Shown: positions 22,956 to 37,456 of the stretch, piece after piece
Position numbering within the stretch: position 1 is the first letter of the stretch
Layout: each line of letters starts with the position of its first letter
DNA from: Monomorium pharaonis
Taxonomy: Eukaryota; Arthropoda; Insecta; Hymenoptera; Formicidae
Reading direction: 5' to 3'
NCBI RefSeq assembly: GCF_013373865.1
Contig: NC_050472.1
Span: forward strand, 22,477,136 to 22,541,135
Length of the DNA stretch: 64,000 bases
Made by a program: the position numbers and the translations under genes
The notes under the pieces: generated by a model
Databases searched by the model: none
What the model was told of the DNA's origin: nothing
Seen by the model: the letters and a program-made list of their open reading frames with translations, nothing else

Positions 22956-25254
22956 TATATCACTTCATCTTTTTCCCATTTTGCTATTTGTCCATTTTAT
23001 GAAATGTCAAACAGTGTCAATCCGTTTGACATTCCATCACTATGACATTCGTGCGTAGCTTCGTATAAATCCATGCGTGCCATTTCTCAACCAGTACAAA
23101 CGGACAAATGCGACACATATGTATGTTTTTCCGTCGTCGGCAAACTGCTTCAACCAGTGTACAAATGAAGTTATCTGTCCGTGTCGCTGATGGAAGCAAT
23201 CTTGCCGACGTTTCGTTAGCTGCCGGTGGTCGCGGCCGTTGATAAATTTGATCGCGGCAAAAGTCTTTGCTGAACGAAAACCAATAATTTTGCGACTACT
23301 TTAGATACTCTAATCATATTCGCTATACCCATCTCGCTTCGTTGATTTCCTTCGATCGTTACTTCTTAAACCTGTGTCCGCTTTTGTTATAATTGATTTA
23401 TTTCATTAAGCAGCAACGGCTTGATCTTATGATACTAGTTTGCCTGAGGAGGTTTTGGCAGAGTTTGCACCCAAAGTCACTGACACTAACGACAGATTTT
23501 TGCAATTTAGCTTTGGCTAAACTTAAATTGGCATGGTTGTACGCGAGTGTACAAAACGTGGAATGCATATATGCATATATATATATATCGTACGCATGTC
23601 GGAATTGTCGCGCTCGAATTTATCTTCTTTGGTACAAACTAGGTACTGTTGTCGTTACTATTGTTAACATGGCCCATCAACGTTGAAATCAATAAAATCC
23701 AAATAACAAAATATACGTCTCTAATATATTTCATTAAAGGCAGTCATTATTTTGAATATTGAAAATGTGCAGAATATGATATACAGGATATATTTTTTTT
23801 CAATTTTTTTTATAAAAAAGCATAATATAATTAAATTTTTTAATGCATTTCTGTTAAAATATAGATGTCAGATAAAAAATTTTTTAAACGTATTTTTACA
23901 TGTTTGACGATTAATTTTATTAAAACATTTTTAATTTATAAAATTAAATTTATAATCGTGATATACTTTATTTTGTTGAGTTATATCTATCTTGTTATCT
24001 TATGCAAAAGGTAGAAAGCTTCTATTTATTATTTAATTGCTACAAATATTTATTTGAAGAGACAGGAAATAAACTTGTATTATGTTGTTAATTATTACGA
24101 CAAATTGCTACAATAATGAAGATAAATAACTTAAATTACATTTTCTGTGTAAAATCAGTTTATATCGATAGATCTTTTTTAATAAAGGATTGTTTTTATC
24201 TCTGTGAATTGTGATACCTAAAACTTTGCGATTGTGCGGAAATGCCAATTACCTACAGCCAAAGTTCGCCGTGTGGCTAGCCAACTGTATAATGCGCAGC
24301 ATCTTTAGTCTGATGAGTTCTGTTCTCTATCGCCGCGTTCGCTTGATAGAGCAAGAAAGCTTCCAACTTTCATCGACTCAAATCCTGTATTTTTAAAGTT
24401 AAGTTGTGCGTTTTACTTAGTTATTAAATAGTTCTTTGTTTTCTGCTATTATATCTCTGGTAAATTAAGTGGCATGTCAAAAACACTATGCACAGTTAAC
24501 CAAGTCAGAAAGTGGGATAAAACTCGCTTAGATGTAATAGCCAATATATTTTCGAAAGTAAATTTTTATTAACGAAGAATATATTTTTGTCTTCTGGATA
24601 GAAAATCTACTTTATGCTTGATATGTTTTATTTCTTTCGTAAATATTCTTGTTTCGTGCTTTGCTTTATAACAAGTTTAAGCATTTTGTTTTATTACTAT
24701 ATATTTCATTTTTAAATTAATATGCATATTTAAAAAAAAAATATCATTTTTAGACAAAAATTTGCAAAACGTATTCTGTAACTTTTTCGGAATATAAATC
24801 ATGGATAATCGATAGTATTGTAAATAAAAACAGTATCGCACGTAAACAAAAGAGTGTAACTTTTAGAACTAAATAAATCTAATAAAAATTACTAAACTAT
24901 CAAAACTATGATAAATAAATTGCAATAAATAAATATAGCATAATAAAATATGATGTTCAACGAATGGTGAAGTAACAAAATAATTTCTTCTTCGGACTCT
25001 TTTGTCTCGTGGAAGTAAAAAGCATTACGAAGAATTTTACACAATCGCAGCGCTCCTGCACGCTAGTGCATTGATTGGATTTTGTACAGGGAGGTGCGAG
25101 GGTGTGGGCGGATGACTAATGGCAGCAAGGTGGAATGCATGGCGAGTGGCAGATTTTTGAGAACGGAAAAGGAAGCGCAAATTCAGAGAATGTGTGGGTT
25201 TGTGTGTGCGGTGGATTGATGGAATCGTTGATGTAGGAGAACGATGGAAGACTA

Positions 25255-25255
<1 letters not shown>

Positions 25256-25289
<34 letters not shown>
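25256..25289. repeat. (CA)n microsatellite
   Basis: Perfect AC dinucleotide run of about 34 nt. Confidence 0.95.
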
Positions 25290-25293
<4 letters not shown>

Positions 25294-28200
25294 GCAAACT
25301 CTTCTTAAGCGGCTTTCTATCTACCTTCAACGATTTTACACTTACTCATCCCCGCGGTTCTCTCCATGGTCTTAGTTCTTCGATTCTTCCTTATCCTCCA
25401 CAGACTCGTTGTACTTATTCCATCAAATTTACGCACTTTCTTTATCGCACCCCAGGGCATAGAACAGGATATTTTAGGTTCCTTTTGTGAGGCTAGAAAA
25501 CTTTTTTGTTCGACCTTGGAAAGTAGTCTTACTACTCCCGTTGCTGTTTTTACTTAATCTATTGAACGGCATTTAGAATGTCAATTACATTTACAATGTC
25601 ATAATATTTCGAAATTTCTTTGATTTTCATTTACCATTACTTGAATGCACATGTTATTATTATAGGTCTATGAATTTGTGACCAGAAGCTTTTGCAGCCA
25701 ATTATTTCAATGACGTCAAACTCACGCATAAATTATTATTTGATATTACATATGTTAAATATTTGAAAATATAGAAGTAGACTTATGACATAAACGCAAT
25801 TATTTAGTGTTTAGATTGATTACTTACTTTAATATTAATCATGAGTTGCTAATAGTCGCAATTAATATCATCTATAATTGATGTCGCATTATCTCATAAT
25901 GAATTATATTGATTTAATAACGATAATCTATGATTGTTTAATCAATTACATGAAATTAAAGTTGATAGCGCTTAAATTTCCGAGATAGTAGCGTGAGCTT
26001 TGGATATTCGTCGAAAAATTATTTATATATATATATTATATAATATATACCATATATAATATATACCATATATATTGTAGCGCCAGGACGAGGTGCGATA
26101 TCCAATGTCTAGAAAGAAAAATTTCTCGCTCGACTTGAAACTTTATCGTTGAAACTTGGCATTCACCTCGACAGGATTGGTCGGCATTGTTCCAACGCGT
26201 TCAATCAAAAACGAAACTAGCACGAAAGTTTAGTCGACGTTCAAGAATTGTGATACGAAATATTGCGCTGTTACGTGAAATAGGAAATGATGTCGCAAAA
26301 GACTTTTAATTGATAAGCCAATCACGTCTTAGATTCGATGATGCTCGAATGTAATATGACGTATATATGTGACGGCGTTACGAGCTTCAAAGAAGAGATT
26401 CTTTTCCTAGGGAATAAGTTAGATGTACGTGTGTCGATTCGTGTGTGAATCAATATGACTAACGTCATGTGCGCGGAAATGGGATGGGAAGGATATGTGG
26501 CGAAACGAAGATCTGGCAGTTGACGGAGGACGATATTGCATATTGTGTGAGATTGGATTCGTATGTAAATGCACGGGAAATCCTGTGGCTTCTGTAACGT
26601 CCCTTTTTTCAGAATAATCCGATACTTTCCCGAGACGCATCTCATGTCCACTTACGTCGATTAGTCGAGTTAACGCCTAAAGGGATTGCGCGCTCCGATT
26701 TTTCAGGATAATACGGGGATGATCCCAGGTAAAAGGTGGAGAAACATGTAAAATTACTAGAGCATTATTTGCGATCGAACAACGAATCCGGTGGAAATAA
26801 TAAAACTTGATAAATTGATCATGAGGAAATGTTTAAACGATTGTCCATGCCTGTGTTTTTTTCTCGATGCATATTTCGATTGCGAATTAATTAACGAGCT
26901 GATGGGTTTTGTAAGTAAGAAGAATGAGGTTGCTTAGCTAGAAAATTGCCGGTCTGAATACGTAATGTGGCGCTATTTCTTCGGGCTTTAACCACGCGAA
27001 TTGAATCGAGTAATTAAATAGGACAGTTTTAACAGGATTCAGCTTTGCCCGACTGCTGTTTTAGATTTTTAGAGATCTTTGATTATATAAGAAAAAAAAT
27101 TTTTAATCTATTGAAATAAAAGTAGGTATTTATACACTTTCATGCACTGAATCCAAATTCATACAGAAAAATGAGGTTGAAACTTGCGTGTGTAATCATC
27201 TTTGAAAACTTATAGCTAAAACTTGATATGCTAGAGATTTTGAAAAGGAAAAAATTTTTGAAATTAAAATTTAAACATGGTGTTGCAAAATAAAAACATC
27301 GAATCTTTTATTACGTTATTGAATTTTTAACATGCTAAATGTAAATGCGTAGAATGACATATAATACTGATTTATAAAACATTTTTTGATTAAGTAACTT
27401 GTAATAAGAATAGGTATTTTCTAGGTTTTGACACGTTGAATCCAAGTTTGTAAATGAAAATGTTTTATTACATTAGGTTTTTGAAATTCGAAACACAAAT
27501 ACCTGGCAAATGAATAATTTAAATATGTGTGTGCATATGTGTGTGTCATTTTGTGCTTTTGCAATTCAAGATTGGTTGCGCTCTTTAGTATCGGCAATAC
27601 TTTATACGTTTTCTATTTTGAGTTATTATTCCATATTCGCTTCAATGGTTCCATTCACTGCTTGCTAAGATGAAACTTACGACGCAATTCAATTTTATGT
27701 TATGCTACGTATTTCATAGAATACATTTTGCATAGGAAGGCTTGCCGATTTTCATCTCATAGGAGGCATAAACAATATTTCTTGTTTATCATAAAGTACA
27801 CCATCCGCGCTATAACTTACATGTCATGTTACACCGTGTACGAAATCTAACTTCTTACTTTATAAGAGAGAAAGAAGTAGTTTGCACCACATCTATGATA
27901 ATACTGATATGTACAACCTTATAAGATCTTGTGTGTACAAAGTAAAAACTCTGAAAGAAAAGGCGAACGCTTTTGAGACACTGCCAATCCTCTAAGAAGC
28001 TCTGTTCGGAAACTCAGTCTTGACCATCACGAAGGAAACGACGAAAGAGCGTAGCGAAAAGAGAGACGTTGTGGAATGAGAATTTAAGCAAATGGAAGTA
28101 CAAAAGTGCATGCTGGTGCACACAGGGTCGCGAAAATGCGCGATGGAAACTTTTGTGCGGATTGGAAGAGAAAGAATAAATATATCACAGAGCACTTTAA

Positions 28201-28443
28201 CGTTTAGAGTAGACTTTTTCATGAAGCTGACTGCCAAACTTTTCTTTTTCGAAAAGAATATGAAATTAAGAATTTATTTACTATCAAAAGTAATTTCCAT
28301 TACGTTGGAGATGAATCCTCGGAGACAAATATGAAATAAGCGTAAATATTTGAGACGAAATACATAATGACATTTGAAATTGGTTACATAAAAAAAGTAT
28401 ATAGATTGCCTCTAAAAGATTTAATAAAAAATTGCGATTATCG

Positions 28444-28610
<167 letters not shown>

Positions 28611-30779
28611 AGTATTAGTTTATTCGAAACAAAAGTAAACTATCCATCTGTAAAATGACGTTTCGTAGCTTCATTTTAACTCGCACTAACTGTGATCCAC
28701 TCTAATATGCAAGTTGCGCATCCCATTTCTGCGTTACACAAACATTGGTACGTGATACAAGTTTGAGCATTATGCCTGGAAAGCGTATAATGTGTAACAC
28801 GCTATTTTGTATTCAACGCGAGCATGTCTCATTTTCCATCTCGATCTCACTACATTGATCCTTGATCTCTCCTTAGAGAGCGATGCTTTCACGTCGATGG
28901 ATTTTACCGAAACAAAAAATTTATTTCAAAATCTACTCACTCGTTTCCACTTCCGTAATCGCAACTCATTTTACGTTACATCTCAAATTAGAGCCAACCC
29001 AACGAGCAATCGGCGAGATTCAAGAAAATTTCTCGGCAAATGTCTAGTGATTTGGGTGATAATCCCGATATTCTTATGAGATTCTTAAAGCCGACCGGAA
29101 ATTTCCTCGACGGTTTGCTTCAAATCGGTTTTTTTACTTTTTTTCACTTCGCTTATGAAAACAAGGTATAATTAAAATTTCTTATGGAACGACTTTTTTT
29201 TAACTCAACGACTAAAAAATTTTTTAATTTTACTAAGTTATAATTAAATTACACGTCCTTGCTTTAATATTAAACATCACTTCTTTCGTTGAGAGAATTA
29301 CAGAGAGAACATTGGAAATTACATAAATTAGATCTACGATTAAATGTATTTTAATGTTACGTTTTCATTCTAATCTCGAGATTACAATAATGAAGTACAT
29401 TTGCATCTATATAAGCATTATAATTACGATCTATAATGCACACACATATATAACAATAATTCATGGTTTGCTCATATTTACTATATATTATCGTGTTATT
29501 ATTAGTTCTCTTTAATAAGCTTTTGTATACGTCGAGTTTCTCCTTTCAAATTACCATTTCACATGCAAATTACTATTTAATTCGCTTGAAATATCACAGA
29601 AACTAGGAGACGCGGTCCTTTTCTTTGAAGCGTCATTCGCACCGCTTCTTTGTCTTTAACTTTCTTCGCACTTTATTGCGCAATATGTACGTATACATAT
29701 AGCTCTTTAGTTTCATTTGCATATAATTCAACTATTCTCGAATCTAAAAATGATTAGTCTATCAATTGAAAGTCTTATGAAACTTAATTTTATATTGTAT
29801 GTAATAACGCAATGCTTCATATCACAATTCTTGTCGCAACGGCTAAATTTTTGTATTGGTTTTGCTTATGATCGTGTTCTTGTCGTAACAGATGAAGTTT
29901 TGTATACGTCTTGATTATTATATCATACACGTTATGCACACGGTTAAACATAAAATTTATTAATTGAATTCAGGTAACAGTGCTCATAATCTACTTCTAA
30001 AATTTGTATTACTTTAACAAGTATGCTCTATATTCTTTTTGACAGTTTCAAATTGCGCGAAATAATTAGCCTCGGACGACCTCAAAATTTCAGCGCATTT
30101 GAAATGGCTACCTCGGTACATTGTAGCCTGCTGTTGAGTTTCACGGAGAAATAATTCACGAGCTTGTATCTCTTTCTCTTAGTGTCACTTTGTCCTTTCA
30201 GCAGATTGCAGTTGTGTGCAGGTCTTTATTACCGCTCGCGCGATTCTCGGGGTCTTCCTGTTTACATAAAGCCGTTGTACATAGACGCTACGCTGAAGAC
30301 ATTAGAAGTTTACATGTAACGGTGTACAGTTAGGTGCTCATACTGCACTGGTTAACGTTAAGCCAAGAGTCATGGTATTCACAATGAGATGAGCCGTTCT
30401 GAGATAGAGTCGCTGCTCCAATTCTGGTTATCCTATATTCTAATCTCACACATATGCAGCTACGAATTACAGCTGATTAGCCGGTGTCTGTATCTCAAAC
30501 AGTAAACAATGCTTAACGCGGAGCGAACTTACGACCCCGCGAGTGACGAACGATCTCCGTGCGATTATTCCATTTTTACAAATAATTTATTGATAATTAC
30601 ACAACTATAATTTTTATAGTACAGTTGTGCTTTTCATATAGATAAATGCATTGCGAAATAAATATTCCATTTGCTCAAACATTTGATTTCGTTCGCATTT
30701 AGCAGATGGAGCAATATCGATCTTCTTCCTCGTTTTCCTTAGCATTACGTAGGTGGAAAATAAATATTAGTTCCTCACG

Positions 30780-31090
30780 GGAGTGAGAAGAGTCTCGAGT
30801 GAACCCCGCGGACGTCTCGAGCGGACATATCGATCGATCGTCCGAGTCGGATCGTCACTATGTGAACTATGTCGAACGCGGTCTGCGCGCCTGGCGATGA
30901 CGGACTACGCGTAAGGCTACATCACTATGTCGCTATGCTCGCGCGCCGCGTCGCCGTTTGTTCTCCACGCGTGACCAGAGTGATGACAACGACGATGTAG
31001 CCGCCCGCGGGACGACGACAACGTGCCACGCACAACGTGCCGGTGGCTGGGAGTGGAAGGTCGCGCGCTTAATGCGATGTGAGGTTCGTC
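30780..31090 (+). promoter_or_regulatory. GC-rich promoter/5' leader of the first exon at 31091
   Basis: Composition shifts abruptly to GC/CpG-rich at about 30780. The region holds several upstream ATGs, including a 43-codon ORF at 30869-31000, and an in-frame TAA at 31070-31072 that fixes the start of the main frame at ATG 31091. No TATA box is evident. Confidence 0.5.
30869..31000 (+). other. Upstream ORF with internal splice donor
   Basis: ATG 30869 to TAG 30998-31000, 43 codons in a different frame from the main ORF at 31091. After 14 codons (MSNAVCAPGDDGLR) it crosses GTAAGG at 30911 in phase 0, so use of that donor would give a very short alternative CASK N-terminus; unspliced, it acts as an upstream ORF. 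Confidence 0.3.
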
Positions 31091-31729
31091 ATGAACCACC
31101 CCGCGACCCGGGATCCACTTGGCTCCAGGTCGCCGGGATGCTGCTACCACACGTGGACCCCGCAGTTCTATCCGCCATGCAGGATCTGCCAGAGGCCGAT
31201 CTTGAGCCTGCAGCCTTGCGCGGTGCGTCGCCAGGCGCTTTATTCGTATCCGTCCGTCCGGGAACCGGAACGCCGTCACGAGTGCCATCCGGATTTCCAT
31301 CAAGAACGCCATCAGGAGCACTATCATCAGGATCATTATCAAGATTATCGTCAAGAATATCATCAAGAGTACCATCAGGAATATCATCGGTACGAGCGTC
31401 CTCGGCGGCAACGGTCGTTCGAGGCGTTGTCGCCGCGTCGTCGCGACGTTGACATCGCCGATGGCCGACCGGCCTCGAATCCTTATTACCACACTCATCC
31501 GCCGCCGAGCTCGTCGACCGGTTACCTGAACAGATCAGCTAGCGTAGTGCGCTTAGGCTCGCCCGGAGGATCGCTGGGTCAACGCTCTCCGGGAGCGCGG
31601 GTCGCGAAACCGCCCGGTCTCGAACAGTCCCACCGATGGATCGGCGAGGAGACCAAGAGATCCTTACCGTCGCACGTCTACAAATATTATCTCGCGCACA
31701 CGAAGGAGTATCACCGGCAAAATGTCAAG
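31091..31729 (+). CDS. Probable alternative first exon of CASK: His/Tyr/Gln-rich N-terminus
   Basis: A 213-codon ORF opens at ATG 31091 after in-frame TAA at 31070 and ends AAT GTC AAG in phase 0 at a GTAATT donor (31730). Residues 1-70 are Pro/Cys-rich with a CxxC (C30, C33) and further Cys at 17, 18, 43 and 65. Residues 69-99 are a tandem run of His/Tyr-Gln-Glu/Asp units (FHQERHQEHYHQDHYQDY). The end reads SLPSHVYKYYLAHTKEYHR. No known domain or signal peptide is seen. Phase 0 matches the boundary after L27C at 15894, so it could splice to the PDZ-side exons beyond the window and give a kinase-less MAGUK. The alternative is the first exon of another + strand gene downstream. Frames overlapping it on both strands are shadows. 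Confidence 0.6.
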
Positions 31730-34589
31730 GTAATTAACGCTCGTTCGCGAGGTCAACGATCGGTCGACGCGGAGGAAGATTAATTAACCCGGATAGTCGG
31801 TCGCACGTACCAACCTCCGGAGAGGAAGGGCTTTCCTACCTAATTATTTATATAAGTATCGGAACGTTTTCCCCTCATATATGCGTTGCGTAATAATTTT
31901 TTACGAGGTCAAAAAGTTGCTAGTTTAATTGGATATTACTTTCCGACATAATTTTGCGTAATCCTACACTACACATATGTAGTGATAGTATAATGATTAA
32001 TTTTTCTCACAATATTTATAACATTTGTAAAATTTTTTCTAAAAATCATCAAACTTTGTTTTTAAACTATGAAACTATTAATTTTCTCTAATCTTCTGAT
32101 AGATGTTAGAACATTTTACAAAGTTTATATTATGATATATGTTGAATGTCTTTGTCACATCACTCGATAATATCAGATAAAGTGAATTATTTTTATAATT
32201 TTATGTATCTAGTTTATTTTTTAGATAAATTTCTTATTAATTTGACATAATTTTATGTTTGACTCTACAACTAGTTAAAATTTTATTAGTTGGAGTTTTA
32301 CGATCGATTTAGTTTATTACTTAATCGATTAAAATAGCATATTATATGGTATGTTTTACCGATTTTAAAGTTTTGCTCTAGTATCACATTTTTACATTAA
32401 TAAATCTTTAAATCTTTAAACGATAATTTATGTAAAAATCTAATTATATACATTTATACACGATAATAATTATTGTCAGTATGTAACATTAGAATTTATA
32501 TTTAGTTTATGAGACTATCTGGAGATGCATCCTCGGTAGAATATTAAAATAATTCTCTTTTATCCAAGATTTAAATATCAGATACGTAGAAGCAGAAGCT
32601 AATTAATCATCATTATCTTGGTCGAGTTTTTCGTGATTTAAGATTCGGTGAGAAAATGCGTTTGCGTAACTAGTTTCTGCAGAAAATAGTTTGAAGAAAA
32701 ATCTCTCACCCCTCTCCTCTCTTTCTCATAAAGTGTTCTATTCTAATTAGAATTATAATTAAACGATATATTTTACGCCTCTACAATTAGGATATTCAAG
32801 CAATGCGTAATTTTTTTAGCGAGACAGAACATTCTAGATTATAGAAAAATAAACAGAAAGAATTTTATTAAACTTTTTTTAATATGAATTTTTTAATAAT
32901 ATTGTATTATGCAACATGTAACACATTTGGGAGATTTAATTCTAACATTATGACTAACATTATAATTATTTTTTATTTAATTTTATTTAATTCGAGATGA
33001 GCTGTAAAGTTTGTCAAAAGAGTATAGCTCGTAAAATAAAAACCCAATCAGATTAGGGTAACGATGTCTGAAAATTAGAACAAAGCGTATCCAATTAATT
33101 TTTGCATAATGTTCAGCTCAATTAAAATTTAGGATGCAGAGATAAGTATACTCTAATCACAATTACAATGATACAAGTTATGAGGTTATTTACGGGCGGG
33201 TATACATATGTACACATATATTATAATATAGCTGCATATAATAAATCCACTTTATTTGAAATATAAACGATAATTTAGGGAAAATATACTGCAGCAAGTA
33301 AGCGCATAGCTTGGCGGAAAAAATAAAATTTTGTCTGGTAATTCAGAGAATTTTTACACTCATAATCCAACACGCGCGAGTTTCTCATAATTTTTTCTAA
33401 TGTGTGCTTTATATGGCACACACGTCTTTTTACTAAATTTACGTTTTGATAATAATATTTACCATCGCGAGTATCAATCTAAAATTATCATAGCGTTGTC
33501 ACTATCGTGATATTTACTATACGAACAAGTACTCTTAAGGGTTCTGGAACCATGAAATATAAGTACAGCGTCTCTCAAACGCTTTAAAGAGAAAAAGTCT
33601 GTGCTTAAACGAACCAACATTTTTCGTCTGCATATTTCGTTATGAAATACAAAGTACTTAATTCGCACTCGAAACATTACGATGTCTCTTTCATTTATCA
33701 TGCTTGACTGTTTATTCTTAGAACTCTGTGCGAAACGACGGTAAAGAGTAATGTATATAAAATACCTTTTAAAAAAAGGGTAAAAAGGCGTCAAGTGTGT
33801 GTGCTCCTCTAAAAAAAGCTCATAAATCTAAGTTAAAACTTTCGTCTAATTACAATTACATATAATTTACTACATTAAATTTAAAAAATATTATATTTAA
33901 ATTATTAAATGAATTATTTTACTATTTTACAAAGAAAGAAGATGTTGTTATTGATTTTATTTGTTATGAATTAACGCAAATTAAGGAAATACATTTTAAT
34001 ATTATTTAAGCACTAAAATAATTTTTTTAAATATAATTAATTTAAAAACTGAATACAATTCTGAAAGTCAAACATTGATTCGAGTTCTAATTGTAATTAT
34101 ATGTATAATTAGAAATTTTTATTATGTACTTATTTTTTTATTACAATTTAATTATATTAATGTTTTTAAATAGTAATATTTTAAATAGCTTTTTTTATAT
34201 TATCAAAATATATTATCGCAATGTGATTATAGATTTTAGAAACTTAATATTTTTAATTAGATCCACGGTAACGAAGCTGATTATATTTGTAATATTATTA
34301 GTAACTAAATTATTATTGAATTTTTATATTATATCTTTGCAACGAGATCTAATACCTTTTTCATTTACCTCCAGAGGAAAATGAGATCTAAAGCGCAAGT
34401 ATAATTTAAAAAAATGTAATGTTCAGAAATATGACGTTAACGAAATTTCGCTTGGTTGTGAAAAATTAAGCTCGCACAAATCTCATTCGCTAGAATTACA
34501 GTGACTAAACTTTTGCTTTTCTCATTGAAATCATGTAGAAATAAACATTTTTTTGCGTAATAAACGTTTTTACTTTATTAGTTTTAATA
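31730..34589 (+). other. Long intron, part 3
   Basis: AT-rich throughout. The - strand frame at 33474-33794 (106 codons) is basic and Ile/Phe-rich with no recognised domain. No other feature. Confidence 0.65.
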
Positions 34590-34787
34590 CACTGAGAAAA
34601 AAATATTATTGATTTGACAAAATTTTTCAACTAAATTAAAATTTTGCTAGTTGAAGAATTTATTCATTTAACTTAAATGCACAAATTTTAAGTATTTATA
34701 TGGTTAATTGAAATATATAAATACTTGAATAGACAAAATTTAATTTTGTTAGAAAATTTAGTCAAATTAACAAAATCTTTCTCAGTG
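34590..34787. mobile_element. TA-flanked foldback MITE with CACTGAGAAA tips
   Basis: 198 nt flanked by TA at both ends. Left tip CACTGAGAAA and right tip TTTCTCAGTG are perfect inverted repeats, and the complementarity continues imperfectly over most of the element (for example TAAGTATTTATATGG with CATATAAATACTTGA-type sequence). No ORF. It is a probable Tc1/mariner-derived MITE. Confidence 0.8.
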
Positions 34788-37420
34788 TATATATAATATA
34801 AATACTTAATTGCGCGTGTTATTATTATTTAAAATATATTATCTTATTGTATATTTGTGTGTGTGCAAAAACATGAAATTTTTTAAACTTAAAACTAAAT
34901 AAATATTTATTATATTTTTAGTTATTTATATAATATAAATTTTATATAATATAAAATTATTTAATATAAATATAAAAATTAAAAATTAGTATTATAAAAA
35001 CCACAATAATATAAATGTTGAAAGACACATAACAATTTAAATTTAACGATTTTAACTATTTGTTATATTTTTATTGTAAATTCTCTTACATATTGTGTGT
35101 AATTAATAAGAATTCAAATTAAATGTTAAATTTAATTATGTATTTTTATCAATTTTTCCATTGAAATTGACTTATATATAGTTTTGTAAATACATTATAT
35201 ACGAATAAGGTGAAATAGATATTAAAAATTTTGTTGGCAATTTTATTTTTGTAAACGATGTTCTTACTAGTTGAGTTGATCTTATCCGCAATTTCGGTGA
35301 GCGCGTCAGATGCAGTGGTGAAACTAAATACATAGGCAGGCACATAGAATCCCAAGAATTTTCCAACTGGTTTAGACCGTATTTGTATGGAGAAGTACGA
35401 TAATTTGCATATTTTGCGGACATATGTAGGAGCAGCTTGCAGGTATTTAAAAATAAAGAAGATATAAGCGCATTAGATTACATAGAATGGCAGTTAAAAA
35501 ATCAAAGATAGTCAATTTTTATTAACGTCTAGACCGCGTATGTGCAATACGTTTCGTGTGGCTTACGCAAACCGTTGGTATAATAATATGACTGAGCTTG
35601 CCTCGTGTGCAACGAATATCAAAATGGCACATGGTACTTTGGTTGAATATCAAGCGTCCCTTAAAGCCGGCGTAACGAACAGGATTTCTGCCGCTTCTAC
35701 TCCTCTATTCCGTTTTGGACGAATACGTATGCCTGGGATAACGATTCGAATACGCGCACGAACTTCTAGTATCATCCTCTGATCGTGAAAAATGAAATTA
35801 AAGGGTACCAATTACACCTATACAGTGTGCGCCTTGAAATATCGCTCGAAAAAGAAAAATGACATTATGCTGTATCGTCGCTACGCATAACAATAAGTCT
35901 GTTCCTTTTACTCATACTCTCTATGCACATTGTATTTTTTGTTTTCCATTTCACCTCTTCTTTCTTCACGATGAGCACGTACTTCTTTTATCTCGAATAC
36001 GAAAAATGCAGTTATAAAATACATACAAAAATACAAAGAATAGTTCTAATAACAGCATTGCAGAAAATGCATATTATAATAATGTTTTGTAAAAATTATA
36101 TGAAACTGTTACACACAAACGCGAATTGTTTTAATATTGTTGTACATCAATTTTTAACACTTTACGAACTTATAAATTATATTATACGCATGTTTTACAG
36201 AATATTTTTTGTTTTTGTATTTTTTTGTGATTTAAATATAGCGGATTATGTTTTTTCAATGAATTTTATAATGACAATAATATTCAATTTTTTATATTTA
36301 TTGTACGATGTTTATTGTACGTACAATACATGCCTTGATTGACTGCATTAACTTCTTTTTAATACACTTACATTTGTAACATTTGTTAATATACACAACA
36401 AACGTTAACTCTACAGAATATGTTTTTAAACATAGTGTTGACATTTTGTAGAGACTATTATGCTAAAAATATAACAAATATATAAAAGTATATTTTAAAG
36501 GATGGCTTTTAAAGGATATTTTTCTTTGATAATGATATGTGCAGTGCACTTATTATGTAAAATAAACTAAAAACAAAATTTGATTGTGATATAGCAAGAA
36601 AGATTATAATAAATTCGTAAATATATTCATGAACAGAAACAATAATTAGATATGGGCAGGGATAATTAGAGAATATATTACAAAATACATATATTACACA
36701 GATATACATTTTAAATATCTAGGACATATTGCCTGCTTTAATATCAGCCGATATTAACTCATAATTTATTTATTTTAAAGTTAAATATATATATGAAGAT
36801 ATTAGAAACAAATGTTATTATTATATCAAAGTTTTCCGAGTGCATTTTGATTGCCATATTATTTAGAAATTAAAAACTTATGCGAGCGAATTGTTTCTTT
36901 TAGAAGAAATGTGAAGGATTCATTGAGTCTCGGCAGGGCATATTTTTTGCTTTGAATGCACTTTCGGCAAGGATCAGAAAGTATCTCGCTCGACGTATTT
37001 GCGGTATCGTTAGGTTTATGGTCTCGTTTATGCAAGAGTTGGGTATTCAGTCTAGGACTGATCGCATAGCATGTCGAACTTTGCTTGGGAAAGCCGATTT
37101 TATGACTTTCACTTAGCTGAAGTTAAAACGACCGTTTGGTGCACGCTATAATGATGGCATAATGCTTCAACGGATTTGTATGTTAATCGGGCTATAATAG
37201 CTATCATAGATCTCTCCATAAGGTTTATATTGCGTACCATTCGTACAGCTTTGGAAGCATCTATAAACTACGATTTCTTTTTTTAATTAACTTGATATTG
37301 AAATGCAATAAGAGGGATAAGAAATATTTTGTAATGAAAGTTATATATAAAAATAAAGATTCATAGAAATGTAAAATTATTATTATCTAGAAATATGTAC
37401 TTTGTTATTAAAATTTATTG

Positions 37421-37421
37421 A

Positions 37422-37452
<31 letters not shown>
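37421..37452. repeat. (TG)n microsatellite
   Basis: Perfect TG run of about 30 nt. Confidence 0.95.

Positions 37453-37456
<4 letters not shown>

Noticed and set aside
24319..24360. CTGATGAG followed by a hairpin and GAAA, resembling a hammerhead ribozyme core
   Set aside because: The stem (CTCTATC/GATAGAG) is offset from CTGATGA and GAAA by unpaired bases, and no matching stems I and III were found.
30958..31452. 164-codon + frame overlapping the 31 kb first exon
   Set aside because: Different frame from the ATG-to-donor ORF, Ser/Arg low complexity over the same repeat, no initiator in good position.
30917..31498. 193-codon - strand frame with Met/Ile/Leu repeats
   Set aside because: Antisense shadow of the His/Tyr-Gln repeat exon at 31091-31729, which has the upstream stop, ATG and donor.
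35149..35423. Two overlapping - strand frames suggestive of a transposon fragment
   Set aside because: Neither frame could be matched to a transposase or reverse transcriptase motif, and no flanking repeats were found.
35923..36342. 139-codon hydrophobic + frame
   Set aside because: Phe/Ile/Tyr-rich as expected from AT-rich sequence; no recognised membrane family, no splice context, no GC rise.
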